Shown here: positions 45,252 to 54,156 of the stretch, piece by piece
How the letters are laid out: the number at the start of each line of letters is the position of its first letter
Numbering within the stretch: position 1 is the stretch's first letter
Origin: VAZQ01 sp963835165
Lineage (GTDB): Bacteria > Pseudomonadota > Alphaproteobacteria > Rhizobiales > Xanthobacteraceae
Length of the DNA stretch: 64,000 bases
Assembly: GCA_963835165.1 (NCBI GenBank)
Contig: CAWIGD010000050.1
Coordinates: forward strand, 42,508-106,507
Direction: 5' to 3'
Position numbers and translations under genes: made by a program
Notes under the pieces: generated by a model
Seen by the model: the letters and a program-made list of their open reading frames with translations, nothing else
Database searches by the model: none
Told to the model about the DNA's origin: nothing

Positions 45252-45595
45252 GGTGCAAGCTCCGGAAAAACATGCCGTTGGTCGCTGCCGAGGGGCAGCG
45301 GTTTTGCCCACAGCACCGCCGCGAGCGGCAATGTGCCATAGAGGTGCGGGAATAGATCGCCGCCGCGCGAAACCTCCCATTTCAGCGCCCCGCCGAGCGC
45401 ATCGGCGTCGACCGCGACCAGCGTCAAATCCGATGCGCCGGTGAAATGCTTGGCCGCGGTCTCCGGTGCTTGATCAGCTGTCGAAAAATGAATGAAGCCG
45501 TCCCTGGCATCGACGGGTGCGCCAGCAAACACACCAGCTCGTTCGGCCTCAAGCCAGAGCACGTTCTCGCAAATCTTGTAGATGGTGGTCGGCAC
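45248..45595 (-). CDS. DUF952 protein
   Basis: A 115-residue protein of the DUF952 family: IYKICENVLWLEAERAGVFAG, DGFIHFSTADQAPETAAKHF and a C-terminal LYGTLPLAAVLWAKPLPL. DUF952 proteins resemble glutathione S-transferase-like small folds and are common in front of pyrD in Hyphomicrobiales. The four-base overlap with pyrD suggests co-translation. The biochemical role is unknown. Confidence 0.88.
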   Translation of the reverse strand: MPTTIYKICENVLWLEAERAGVFAGAPVDARDGFIHFSTADQAPETAAKHFTGASDLTLVAVDADALGGALKWEVSRGGDLFPHLYGTLPLAAVLWAKPLPLGSDQRHVFPELAP

Positions 45596-45791
45596 GGTGC
45601 CCCGAATTCGGCCGTGAGTTGTGACGGCTCTCTCACCAGCCCAAAGTGCGATGTGCAGTAAACCCCGACTACACGCTTTAGCTCAAGGGCGGCATTCCCT
45701 TCGCCCAATTGTCACGTGTCCGCGGCGAGATCGACACTTTTAGATTGCCCCGGCGTGCTCTTTCAAGAAATGGCTGGACCGTACAGGCTAT

Positions 45792-45814
45792 AATTCCTAT
45801 GATTGGATAGAATT
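45792..45814. promoter_or_regulatory. Imperfect inverted repeat, possible operator of the S24 regulator
   Basis: AATTCCTAT (45792-45800) and ATAGAATT (45807-45814) are near-reverse complements around GATTGG. They lie in AT-rich DNA 35 bp upstream of the regulator start, in the divergent region toward DUF952-pyrD. Self-regulation is typical of such regulators, but binding is inferred. Confidence 0.35.
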
Positions 45815-45848
45815 CCGTAGGGTGATTTGCAATCCTTTAGGCTGCGAA

Positions 45849-46481
45849 ATGCTCACTCATGCTCAGATCTGGACCGCATTGGACCGCCTCGCTGCCGTCG
45901 CCGGGCTCTCGCCCTCCGGCCTTGCCAAGAAGTCGGGGCTCGATCCGACCACTTTCAACAAGTCGAAGCGCGTAACCCCTGACGGTCGCGCACGCTGGCC
46001 GTCGACTGAGTCGGTGGCCAAGGCATTGACCGCGACCGGCACGCCCATCGACACATTCGTGCAGTTGATCGAGGAGACGGGCCGCTCCACGGTTAACAAG
46101 ACCGTGCCGCTCATTGCGTTGGCGCAAGCCGGCGAAGACGGTTACTTCGACGCCTCCGGCTTTCCAACCGGGCTGGGCTGGGAGGAAATCCGATTTCCTG
46201 CCATCAACGACGAGCACGCTTATGCACTGGAGATTTCCGGGGACTCGATGGCGCCGATATACAAAGAAGGCACCCTGGTCATCGTGTCTCCCGCCGCCTC
46301 CATTCGGCGCGGCGACCGCGTCGTGGTCAAGACCACCGACGCGGAGGTGTTGGTAAACGAGCTTAAGCGGCGCACGGCGAGAACGATCGAGCTGCGTTCG
46401 ATCGATCCCGGACACAGCGAACGCACGCTGCCCGTGCGCGAGGTGTCGTGGATCGCGCGCATCGTCTGGGCGAGCCAGTAA
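45849..46481 (+). CDS. S24-family peptidase / helix-turn-helix transcriptional regulator
   Basis: A 210-residue repressor-like protein. The N-terminal HTH (LAAVAGLSPSGLAKKSGLDP, FNKSKR) is followed by a LexA/UmuD-type S24 domain with the nucleophile region ISGDSMAPIYKEGTLVIV and the Lys region RRGDRVVVKTTDAEVLV. ATG 45849 is used because homologous sequence begins MLTHAQIW. Proteins of this kind are commonly stress or SOS-type regulators that may or may not self-cleave. The target genes are not known. Confidence 0.9.
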   Translation: MLTHAQIWTALDRLAAVAGLSPSGLAKKSGLDPTTFNKSKRVTPDGRARWPSTESVAKALTATGTPIDTFVQLIEETGRSTVNKTVPLIALAQAGEDGYFDASGFPTGLGWEEIRFPAINDEHAYALEISGDSMAPIYKEGTLVIVSPAASIRRGDRVVVKTTDAEVLVNELKRRTARTIELRSIDPGHSERTLPVREVSWIARIVWASQ

Positions 46482-46506
46482 GCGGGCCAGGCCCGGATGC
46501 GTGGCG

Positions 46507-47247
46507 TCAACCGTGCCAGAGCAGCCATCCGCCGCGGGCAAGATAGACGACACTGATGGCGAAGATGATCGCCCGCGTCCACTGTCGAAAGCCGTGATCG
46601 GTCATCCGCTCGATGACAAAGGGCGCCAGCGAGGTGCCCGTGATCGCGAGAAGAATCGCCGGCCCCGTGGCCCAGACGGGCAGATCGCCCACGCCCGATA
46701 GCGAGCCGAAATAAAGCGCGCGGACGATGTGACTGAACGACTGCGTGACCGCCTTGGTGGCGTTGGTGGTCTTGCGATCAAGCATGCTCTTCTGGAAGAA
46801 GATATCGAGAAAGAGCCCCCCGACGCCGGCCAGGATCTGGATGATCGTCGTCACCACGCCGGTGAAGAAGGGTACGCCGCGCCATTCGATGTTCGGGCGC
46901 AGGGCGGCAGGCAAAGCCTCCACCACGAACGGCATCACACCGAGGGACAGATACACCATCGCCTTGTCCGGAACGAAGGCGGTCATCCACATGCACCCGA
47001 ATGCGATCACGGCGCCGAGCACATACCAGCCGAAAATCGGCCACAGCACGTAGCGCCGCCATTGCACCACGCGCCAACCATTGGCGAATAGCTGGATGAT
47101 GGAAAAAAAGATCATCCCGGTCGCGACGTCGAAATAGTTCAGCAGAACGCCGAGCAGCACCATCCCGCCGGCCATGCCGAAGACGCCGGAGAGAAACGAG
47201 GAAAAGACGATGGTGGCTCCGATCAGAGCCAGGGTGGTGAGGGTCAT
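46507..47247 (-). CDS. TauE/SafE-family permease (second copy in window)
   Basis: A 246-residue membrane protein of eight helices or so. The first half has SGVFGMAGGMVLLGVLL; the second has VVTTIIQILAGVGGLFLDI and KAVTQSFSHIVRALYFG. It is only distantly like the TauE gene at 34 kb, lacking the second GxGGGF motif in the same form, and belongs to another branch of the family. It converges with the S24 regulator (25 bp). The transported anion is unknown. Confidence 0.87.
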   Translation of the reverse strand: MTLTTLALIGATIVFSSFLSGVFGMAGGMVLLGVLLNYFDVATGMIFFSIIQLFANGWRVVQWRRYVLWPIFGWYVLGAVIAFGCMWMTAFVPDKAMVYLSLGVMPFVVEALPAALRPNIEWRGVPFFTGVVTTIIQILAGVGGLFLDIFFQKSMLDRKTTNATKAVTQSFSHIVRALYFGSLSGVGDLPVWATGPAILLAITGTSLAPFVIERMTDHGFRQWTRAIIFAISVVYLARGGWLLWHG

Positions 47248-47419
47248 TTCGGGATGAGGTTACGACCAGGCGGCAATGTCCCTCACCGTGCTGCCCAGCG
47301 CAACCCGCAGCATCCGGCAATCCTCGTATGGCGATCACCGTCCTGGCGATGGTGCGAAGGATCCGGCTTGGCGGACCGCCGCCGGGGTCCAGGCTCGCTG
47401 TCGGATGATGACGGGATCT

Positions 47420-49063
47420 TTACGCCGATCTCGCAAGCGCACCGTCGATCATGTCGACGGTGTTCTTGAGCCCGTACACCGCCGCGAAAGAACCGAAGCG
47501 CGGTCCCTTTTCCTGGCCCAAGAGCACTTGGTAAAGCATGTTGAACCACTCAAGCGTCACGCCAGGCTTGCCATCCCTTGTCTTGCCCTTGCCGGTCTTG
47601 TCCAGGAACGGCTCGCGCCTGCCGATTTCGTAGACCACGTCCTGGATTTGCTCCGCAGTCGCATCGGCAGGAAGCTGCGAGAGCGCATCGCGCAGATCGA
47701 GGAGCGCCGCGCGCTCGCGCGCATCCGGCTCGCGAAACCGCTTATGCGGCAGCACGAAGTCGCGGAAATAGTGGATCGCATAGCCGACCAGTGCATCGAG
47801 CTTCGGATGCGTCTGCGCGGTCACGCCTGCACGATAGCGGCCGATGAAGCCCCACAGCGTCTCCGCGTTCTCGGCGTTCGACGACGCGACCAGCGTCAGC
47901 AGCATCGAGAACGAGATCGGCATGTCGGGTTGCGGCGGATTGCCAGAATGGATATGCCACACCGGGTTGGAAAGCTGCTGCTTGACGTCTTGACGCTGGT
48001 AGGCTTCCAGGAACTGCTGATATTCGTCGACGTGGCGCGGGATAACATCAAAGTAGAGACGCTTCGCCGACTTGGGCTCGCGATACATGAACACCGCGAG
48101 CGACTCCGGAGACGCGTAACGCAACCATTCTTCGATCGTCAGCCCGTTGCCCTTTGACTTGGAGATCTTCTGGCCCTTCTCGTCGAGAAAGAGCTCGTAG
48201 TTGAAGCCTTCCGGCGGACTGGCGCCGAGGGCGCGGCAGATCTCGCCGGAAAGCTTGACCGAGTCGATCAAGTCTTTTCCCGCCATCTCGTAGTCGATCC
48301 CGAGCGCGACCCAGCGCATCGCCCAATCGGGCTTCCACTGCAGCTTGGTGCGTCCGCCGGTGACGAGGGTCGTCACCGGCTCCTTGGTGTCCGGGTCTTC
48401 GTAGGTGATCGTGCCGGCCTTGGCATCGTGCGCCAGGATCGGCACCTGCAGCACGATGCCGGTGCGCGGCGAGATCGGCAGGAACGGCGAATAGGTCTGC
48501 GCCCGCTCCTCGCGCAAAGAGGGCAGCATGATCTCCATGATCGCGTCGAAACGTTCAAGCACCCGCAACAGCGCGGCGTCGAACCGGCCCGACATGTAGC
48601 AGTCGGTCGAGGACAGGAACTCGTATTCGAACCCGAACCGGTCGAGGAAGGCGCGCAGACGCGCATTGTTGGCCGCACCGAACGAGGGATATTCGTTCGA
48701 GAACGGATCCGGCACGCGCGAGAGCGGCTTGCCCAGATGCTGCGCCATCATGTCCCGGTTCGGGACGTTGTCGGGCACCTTGCGCAGGCCGTCCATATCG
48801 TCGGAGAACGCGATCAGCCGCGTCTTGATCTTGTCGTCGGTGAGCACGCGAAAGGCATGGCGCACCATCGTGGTGCGCGCGACCTCACCGAATGTCCCGA
48901 TATGCGGCAGGCCGGACGGGCCATAGCCGGTCTCGAAGATCACCTCGTCCTTGGGACGCTTTTTTAAGCGCGCGACGATCTTGCGCGCCTCCTCGAAGGG
49001 CCAGGCGTTCGAATGCTCTGCGATCTCGCGCAGGGCTGGAACTGGGGCTGCAACCATCGACAT
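47420..49063 (-). CDS. lysK: Lysyl-tRNA synthetase, class I
   Basis: A 547-residue class I LysRS. The HIGH motif is LPHIGTFGEV and the KMSKS motif is KISKSKGNGLTIEEW. Also visible is FSDDMDGLRKVPDNVPN. This archaeal-type enzyme replaces the class II LysS in many alphaproteobacteria, so it is probably the only lysine synthetase in the genome. The start is MSMVAAPVPALREIAEHS, with a second ATG two codons on. It lies alone on the minus strand. Confidence 0.96.
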   Translation of the reverse strand: MSMVAAPVPALREIAEHSNAWPFEEARKIVARLKKRPKDEVIFETGYGPSGLPHIGTFGEVARTTMVRHAFRVLTDDKIKTRLIAFSDDMDGLRKVPDNVPNRDMMAQHLGKPLSRVPDPFSNEYPSFGAANNARLRAFLDRFGFEYEFLSSTDCYMSGRFDAALLRVLERFDAIMEIMLPSLREERAQTYSPFLPISPRTGIVLQVPILAHDAKAGTITYEDPDTKEPVTTLVTGGRTKLQWKPDWAMRWVALGIDYEMAGKDLIDSVKLSGEICRALGASPPEGFNYELFLDEKGQKISKSKGNGLTIEEWLRYASPESLAVFMYREPKSAKRLYFDVIPRHVDEYQQFLEAYQRQDVKQQLSNPVWHIHSGNPPQPDMPISFSMLLTLVASSNAENAETLWGFIGRYRAGVTAQTHPKLDALVGYAIHYFRDFVLPHKRFREPDARERAALLDLRDALSQLPADATAEQIQDVVYEIGRREPFLDKTGKGKTRDGKPGVTLEWFNMLYQVLLGQEKGPRFGSFAAVYGLKNTVDMIDGALARSA

Positions 49064-49212
49064 CGATATCTCCGGCCGCGGACACTAAAAACCACACCCC
49101 CTGTCGTCAATCAAAACGCCCGGCGAAACAGCCGCTCGCTGCGAAATTACCCTCCGGTTGCGGCGGATTTGGCCATAACCGGGGGAACGGATGAACGGCG
49201 CGCCGGATGCCC

Positions 49213-49377
49213 TCACTTGAGGCCTATTGGCGCCGAAGCGAAGGTCGTCGCCAGCTTCGAGCCGAGACCCAGGATCATGGTGATAATTGCGGCGGACATG
49301 GCGGCCGCGATCAGCCCGTATTCGACGGCCGTGGCGCCGCTTTCGTCGCAGGCAAATCGCGCAAGCAGCACTTTCAT
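49213..49377 (-). CDS. Flp/Fap-type IVb pilin
   Basis: A 54-residue Flp pilin precursor. The prepilin site is ESGATAVEYGLIAA (Glu at position 5 of the mature form, Tyr at 6), with a hydrophobic helix (LIAAAMSAAIITMILGLG) after it. ATG 49377 gives a short leader MKVLLARFACDESG. Flp pilins are assembled by the tad/cpa system, which is not in this window, so this is an orphan pilin gene. An AT-rich stretch upstream (49440-49490) would suit a promoter. Confidence 0.9.
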   Translation of the reverse strand: MKVLLARFACDESGATAVEYGLIAAAMSAAIITMILGLGSKLATTFASAPIGLK

Positions 49378-49532
49378 GATCCGTAACTCCGCCCGCCCTC
49401 GATACGGGTAGGAGTTAATCATCGGCCCGCTTCGATATGGTTGCGCAGTTCGCTAAAATTGAATGCAATCCGAATTTTTCTCGCGCCGACCGCAAACTTT
49501 CGACGTGCGCGGCGGTATAGGGCGGTACCAAC

Positions 49533-50435
49533 TCAAAACGGACTGATCGGGAAATAGCGCAGCCACAGGTCGGTGAAGCGGCCCTGCTCCCAGACCCGGA
49601 ACAGCGCCCAATTCAGCGCCAGCCGGATCACCTCATTGCCCTTTCGGACCGCGATGCCGATGCCTTCGCCGAAATAGCGGTTGTCGGTGTAGGGGCCGCC
49701 GCGAAAGGCGCAGCAATTCTCGGAATCCGTACCGTTGAGCCAGAACGCGAGCGAGATTGCGTCACCGAACAGGAGATCGACCTCGCCTCGCCGTAGAGCG
49801 GCGCGCGAGGCGTCCGCGTTCGGATAGGGCCGAACCTCGACCTCGGTAAACAGAGCCTTAAGATAGGCCTCGTGCGCGGTGCCGGCGACCACGGCGACCT
49901 TCTTGCCCTCGAGCCGCTCGGGCAGCGGGTCCTGGATCGGAGAATCGCGCTTCGCGACGAAGCGCGCGGGCGTGCGGTAATAGGAATCGGTGAAATCGAC
50001 CTTTGCGCGCAGGTCCGGCGTCGCCGCAATCGAGGCGATCGCCGCATCCCCCTGGTTGGCATTGAGCGCCGGAATCAACGTCTCGAACCGGCGCATCTGG
50101 ATGGTGCAGGGGAGCTTGAGCTCCTCGCACAGCAGGCGCGCCAGATCGATATTGAAGCCCTGCGGATTGCCGTCCTGTCCCGCATAGTTGAATGGCGGGT
50201 AGTCGACTTCGGTGAGGAACCGGATCACGCTGATGCGAGACAGATCCGGCTTTTCCGGCCGTCGCCGCGGATCCCAGAATCCCGGCACACGCACGCCCGG
50301 TTCCGCGCCCGCCGGTTGCCCCCCTGCCGGTCCGGGGCCCAAGAACGGGACGATGGCAAGGAGGCAGATGACGAACACGAAGGCCCGCCGAACGGGCGCC
50401 AAGCCGCCTCCCAGGGAATGAGCGAACACCGCCAT
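49533..50435 (-). CDS. Solute-binding protein of amino-acid ABC transporter type
   Basis: A 300-residue exported protein. Signal peptide: RRAFVFVICLLAIVPFLG. The SBP_bac_3 domain has EVDYPPFNYAGQDGNPQGFN, ETLIPALNANQGDAAIASIA, DFTDSYYRTPARFVAKR and VAVVAGTAHEAYL, ending FTDLWLRYFPISPF. No permease or ATPase is adjacent, so it may be an orphan receptor or share a permease coded elsewhere. ATG 50435 is preferred over GTG 50450. It follows the TPR-methyltransferase after 136 bp. Confidence 0.88.
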   Translation of the reverse strand: MAVFAHSLGGGLAPVRRAFVFVICLLAIVPFLGPGPAGGQPAGAEPGVRVPGFWDPRRRPEKPDLSRISVIRFLTEVDYPPFNYAGQDGNPQGFNIDLARLLCEELKLPCTIQMRRFETLIPALNANQGDAAIASIAATPDLRAKVDFTDSYYRTPARFVAKRDSPIQDPLPERLEGKKVAVVAGTAHEAYLKALFTEVEVRPYPNADASRAALRRGEVDLLFGDAISLAFWLNGTDSENCCAFRGGPYTDNRYFGEGIGIAVRKGNEVIRLALNWALFRVWEQGRFTDLWLRYFPISPF

Positions 50436-50571
50436 TTGTGATGCTACCACGCTTCGGGGCCTGCAATTCCGGTGTAGCCGCTTACCGACGAGTTACGGCA
50501 GATCAGTGGCGCGGGTCCGTTCGAGGCCGGCGCTCGCCCAGCGCTCTCTGCCGGCCGACGCGGACCGCAGG

Positions 50572-53247
50572 TCATGACGTTTTTTGCACCCAGAATTGGT
50601 ACATGCCGGAAAACGTGCCCGGGTGGGCGCGCTCGAACATCTCCCAGGACGCAAGGTCGCTCATGGCCGAGTCGTGCGGGAATTTCGTGATGTATCGCTG
50701 CAGCGTGAGCGAATCGAGATCGAAGCCGACAAAGGCGAGACCGTTCTGTGCGATGAAGCTCGCGATCTCGGGGATGCTGAAGCGGTGCTCCTGCACGTGA
50801 AACAGAAGGTCGCGGCAGCCGCTTGTGCTGAAGAAGTCTCCCGAGGCCACGACGTTGCTGAATTCCGCGCCGCCGGCGATGAGAGCCTGCCGGCACTGCC
50901 GGATGTCTCCGGCGGTTGCGCCGTAGCCTTGTTCGGCGATAAAGGCGCGGGCCTTTACGATCTCCGCGCGTGCGATCTCGCTGTAGAGGCCGATCATCAT
51001 GAATCCTCCCGGCCGCAGCAGCGAGAGGAGCACGCGCCATCCGGCGAGGGGATCGGCGAGGTGATGCAGAACACCGGACGATTCGATGAGGTCGAAGCTA
51101 CGTCCGAGCGAGCCGAGCCGGAGGATATCGGCCTGGCCATATTCGATATTGGAGCGACCAAGCTCAACCGTCTTGCGCTTGGCATAGGCAAGGCTGGCGA
51201 GGCTCAAGTCGACGGCAAGCACGCTGGCGCCGACGAACCGCTGCGCCGTCTCGATCGCGTGTTGGCCGGTCCCGCACCCGGCGATCAGAACGTCGATTTT
51301 CGGCTTGCCGAGATTCTGAAAGACGGCGGCGGGCAATCGCCTGCGCAGATATTGCTCGAACAGCAGCGGCTGTCCCGCCGGGTCCGCCTGTGCCCAGCGC
51401 GGATAGGGGTTTTCTTCGTACTGTTGCTGCACTTTCCGCGATACGTCGTTTTCCACCGCCGTCAGCGCGGGTATCGACCCACGCAAGGTCCGCTCTTCGG
51501 CCGGCTCGCGCACCTGCTGGACGAGGACAGCCTCGATCGCACGGGACCACGTCCGGTCGAGGAGCGACGCGGCGCCCGGGAGCGAATGGAGCGCAAAATA
51601 CGCTGCGACCACTGCCAGTTGGAGTTCCGCAATCGCGGTGCCGGATGCCAGCGCCGCGACCACACGGTCCCGCAGCCGCCGGGCCTCCTCCAACTCTTCG
51701 TCGGCACAAGCGAAAACCTGCTCGTTGAGAAAACACTGCCGCGCCAGCGCACAGCAGAAATGCAAGGTTTCCTCGCCGGCGAGCCTTTCGTCCACGACCG
51801 ACGCGTCGCCGGAGGCCGACGCCATCTCGAGCAGTGCAAGTCGAATGGCGGTCAGCAGTCGTTCGAGTTCGATATCGGCGATGGCCGCCGATTGCATGAC
51901 GCTGAGCAGAAGGCGATCGCCTGAAATCGCGGCCAGAGCAACCGGCTCCAGCAGTTCATCCGCCGGCAGGCGCCGAGGCCACGCGTCCATGACCCGCGTC
52001 ACGCTCGGCATGATCGCGGCGTCGTGCTTGACCATGCGCGCGGCGGCCGCCGCCAGATCGTTGGCGCGTCCCCAGGACTCCGACAACGCCCGTATCAGTA
52101 ACGACCTGAGGTCGTCGACATCCGGCGGAGCGGGAAGGACGCGCAGGCATTGAACGAAAAGCGACTTGCTTTGCGCCGTCTCGCCGATGGCCAGCGCGCG
52201 CCGCAATGCGCCCAAGGCGTTCCCCGCCTGTCCGATGGACAGGAACACGCGGGCAAGATTGTTATGGGCGTCGATGAAGTCCGGCTTGCGAGCCAGGGCC
52301 AGTTGGAAGCGCCGACCGGCCTCCTCGAAATCGCCACGTGCCGCGAGCACGAGGCCGAGGTTGTTGTCCGCCTCGGCAACCTCTGGCTTGAGCGCCAGCG
52401 CGCGCCGATAGCATTGCTCGGCCTCCTCCAAGCGGCCTTGCGCCAGCCGCACGTTGCCGAGATTGGAATGGGCATCGGCAGAATTCGCATCAATGCTCAG
52501 CGCGCACTCCAGCCGGGCTGTGGCCGCGTCCAACTTTCCCTGCTGCAGCAGGATCGCGCCGAGGTTGACATGAGCCTCGACCAGGTTCGGATCGAGTTCG
52601 AGCGCGCGCTGAAAATGGATCAGCGCCTCGTCTGATCGCCCGTCCGCAACGAGCGCGTTGGCAAGATTGTTGTGCGCGCCGACGAGGTCCGGCTTGAGCG
52701 CGAGCGCACGCTGATAAGAGGTGACCGCTTCGCTCAATTGGCCGAGCTGGGACAGCGCGTTGGCAAGATTGTAGTGCGCCTCGGCGCTTGGCTTGAGGAC
52801 AATGACATGCTCGTAGCATGCCGCCGCTTCGCGGTGGCTGCCGAGCTCCTTGAGCACGTTCCCGAGATTGGTATGCGCCTCGACATAGTCGGGCTTGAGC
52901 TTTATCGCCTGCCGATAGTAGCCGGACGCCTCGCTTGATCGCCCGAGTGCCTGCAAGGCGAAAGCCATGTTGTAGTGACAGTCCGGGACGCGATTGTTGG
53001 CCGCGAGCGCCCGGCCGATCACGTCGATGGCCGCCTGCGCCTGCCCCTTTTGCAGGGCGATGATGCCAAGATGATGCAGGCTGCCGAAATGCTCGCTGTC
53101 GCTTTCCAGCACTTGCCGGTAGGCATTCTCGGCGTCAAACAGCCGACCGGCCTGGTGATGGCGCACGGCGAGGGCGAACAGCGCCGAAACATGAGCCGGC
53201 GGCGAGCCGGAATGTTTGCCGGTCGCACGCCGGTCCCGCGGATTCAT
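50572..53247 (-). CDS. TPR-rich protein with C-terminal class I methyltransferase
   Basis: An 891-residue protein. About residues 15-370 are eleven or so tetratricopeptide repeats (unit like AHNNLANALVADGRSDEALI). An Ala/Leu-rich helical middle of about 200 residues has no clear match, and a methyltransferase follows (about residues 590-890). This part begins QQYEENPYPRW and has the SAM-binding VLIAGCGTGQHAIETAQ and LIESSGVLHHLADPLAGW. TPR-methyltransferase fusions of this kind are found in Hyphomicrobiales. The substrate is unknown; TPRs suggest a protein target. It starts 16 bp after the SCO gene. Confidence 0.85.
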   Translation of the reverse strand: MNPRDRRATGKHSGSPPAHVSALFALAVRHHQAGRLFDAENAYRQVLESDSEHFGSLHHLGIIALQKGQAQAAIDVIGRALAANNRVPDCHYNMAFALQALGRSSEASGYYRQAIKLKPDYVEAHTNLGNVLKELGSHREAAACYEHVIVLKPSAEAHYNLANALSQLGQLSEAVTSYQRALALKPDLVGAHNNLANALVADGRSDEALIHFQRALELDPNLVEAHVNLGAILLQQGKLDAATARLECALSIDANSADAHSNLGNVRLAQGRLEEAEQCYRRALALKPEVAEADNNLGLVLAARGDFEEAGRRFQLALARKPDFIDAHNNLARVFLSIGQAGNALGALRRALAIGETAQSKSLFVQCLRVLPAPPDVDDLRSLLIRALSESWGRANDLAAAAARMVKHDAAIMPSVTRVMDAWPRRLPADELLEPVALAAISGDRLLLSVMQSAAIADIELERLLTAIRLALLEMASASGDASVVDERLAGEETLHFCCALARQCFLNEQVFACADEELEEARRLRDRVVAALASGTAIAELQLAVVAAYFALHSLPGAASLLDRTWSRAIEAVLVQQVREPAEERTLRGSIPALTAVENDVSRKVQQQYEENPYPRWAQADPAGQPLLFEQYLRRRLPAAVFQNLGKPKIDVLIAGCGTGQHAIETAQRFVGASVLAVDLSLASLAYAKRKTVELGRSNIEYGQADILRLGSLGRSFDLIESSGVLHHLADPLAGWRVLLSLLRPGGFMMIGLYSEIARAEIVKARAFIAEQGYGATAGDIRQCRQALIAGGAEFSNVVASGDFFSTSGCRDLLFHVQEHRFSIPEIASFIAQNGLAFVGFDLDSLTLQRYITKFPHDSAMSDLASWEMFERAHPGTFSGMYQFWVQKTS

Positions 53248-53263
53248 GGGTCAGCCGTCTGGC

Positions 53264-53863
53264 TCACATGTAACGGCGCAGATCGGCGGCTGCGGCGTCG
53301 GTGGTGCGCTTGAGGCTGAAGGGCGAGACGAAGCGCCCGCTCTTGTCCATCAGATAGAGGATTGCCGTGTGGTCCATGGTGTAGCCGCCCTGATCGAGTG
53401 GCACCTTCTTGGAATAGACGCGGTAGGCCTTTGCGACCGCCGCGATGGCGGCGGGATCGCCGGTGAGACCCACGAGATGCGGGTCGAAGCTCGACAGATA
53501 GTCCTTGATCACGGCCGGCGTATCCCGTTCGGGATCGATGGTGATGAACAGCGCATGCATGCGCTCTGCGTCCGGCCCGAGCGCGCGCAAGATCTCCGAT
53601 ACCTCGAACAGGGCCGTCGGACAGACGTCGGGGCAATTGGTGAAGCCGAAAAACACCAGGAACGGGTGGCCCTTCAAATCCTGGTCGGTGACAACCTTCC
53701 CATTCTGATCCGTGAGCTTGAACGGGCCGCCGATGGCGGCGACCTGCTGCGCCACCGGCGTCGACAGGCGTCCGGTCACGATCAGTACGATGCCGAAGCA
53801 AAGCACGAGCCCGGCGGCGAATGCCGCCGTTACCAGGAGAACGCGGATGTGGCGCGCGGTCAT
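53264..53863 (-). CDS. SCO-family copper chaperone (SenC/PrrC)
   Basis: A 199-residue thioredoxin-like protein with an N-terminal membrane anchor (RVLLVTAAFAAGLVLCFGIVLIV). The copper site is CPDVC in FFGFTNCPDVCPTALFE, with the distal His in GYTMDHTAILYLMD. SCO proteins load copper on cytochrome oxidase subunit II or act in redox signalling. ATG 53863 has GAGGGAA upstream. It is downstream of secA and a 54-residue membrane protein on the same strand. The family is typical of oxidase assembly, but here it is far from the cta block. Confidence 0.95.
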   Translation of the reverse strand: MTARHIRVLLVTAAFAAGLVLCFGIVLIVTGRLSTPVAQQVAAIGGPFKLTDQNGKVVTDQDLKGHPFLVFFGFTNCPDVCPTALFEVSEILRALGPDAERMHALFITIDPERDTPAVIKDYLSSFDPHLVGLTGDPAAIAAVAKAYRVYSKKVPLDQGGYTMDHTAILYLMDKSGRFVSPFSLKRTTDAAAADLRRYM

Positions 53864-53895
53864 GTTGGTTCCCTCTGCCCTGCCCCCGCGAGCAT

Positions 53896-54060
53896 TCACA
53901 GGCAGGCAGCAATTCCTGCAACGATCATCTCGTAGAACACCGCCGTGCCGTAATGGAGCCAGAGCGCCACGGTTCCTGCCATCAGAATCCCGAGCACCGC
54001 CGCGATGAGCAGGAGCGGACGCGAAAGCGAAGGCGCTGCGGCCGAAACCGTCTCGGGCAT
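53896..54060 (-). CDS. Small single-helix membrane protein
   Basis: A 54-residue protein with a Ser/Ala-rich N-terminus, one helix (LLLIAAVLGILMAGTVALWLHYG) and a second hydrophobic stretch (VFYEMIVAGIAACL). It lies 32 bp before the SCO start. Such short proteins accompany SCO genes in related genomes. No function is known. Confidence 0.7.
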   Translation of the reverse strand: MPETVSAAAPSLSRPLLLIAAVLGILMAGTVALWLHYGTAVFYEMIVAGIAACL

Positions 54061-54156
54061 CGGGATTCCTCGGCTGCGCCAGCCAGGTTCCAACCGGCCG
54101 GCTTGCCTACCAAATAGGCCCGATCGCCCCGGCGGACAATAGGCCGGCGAAGTCCC

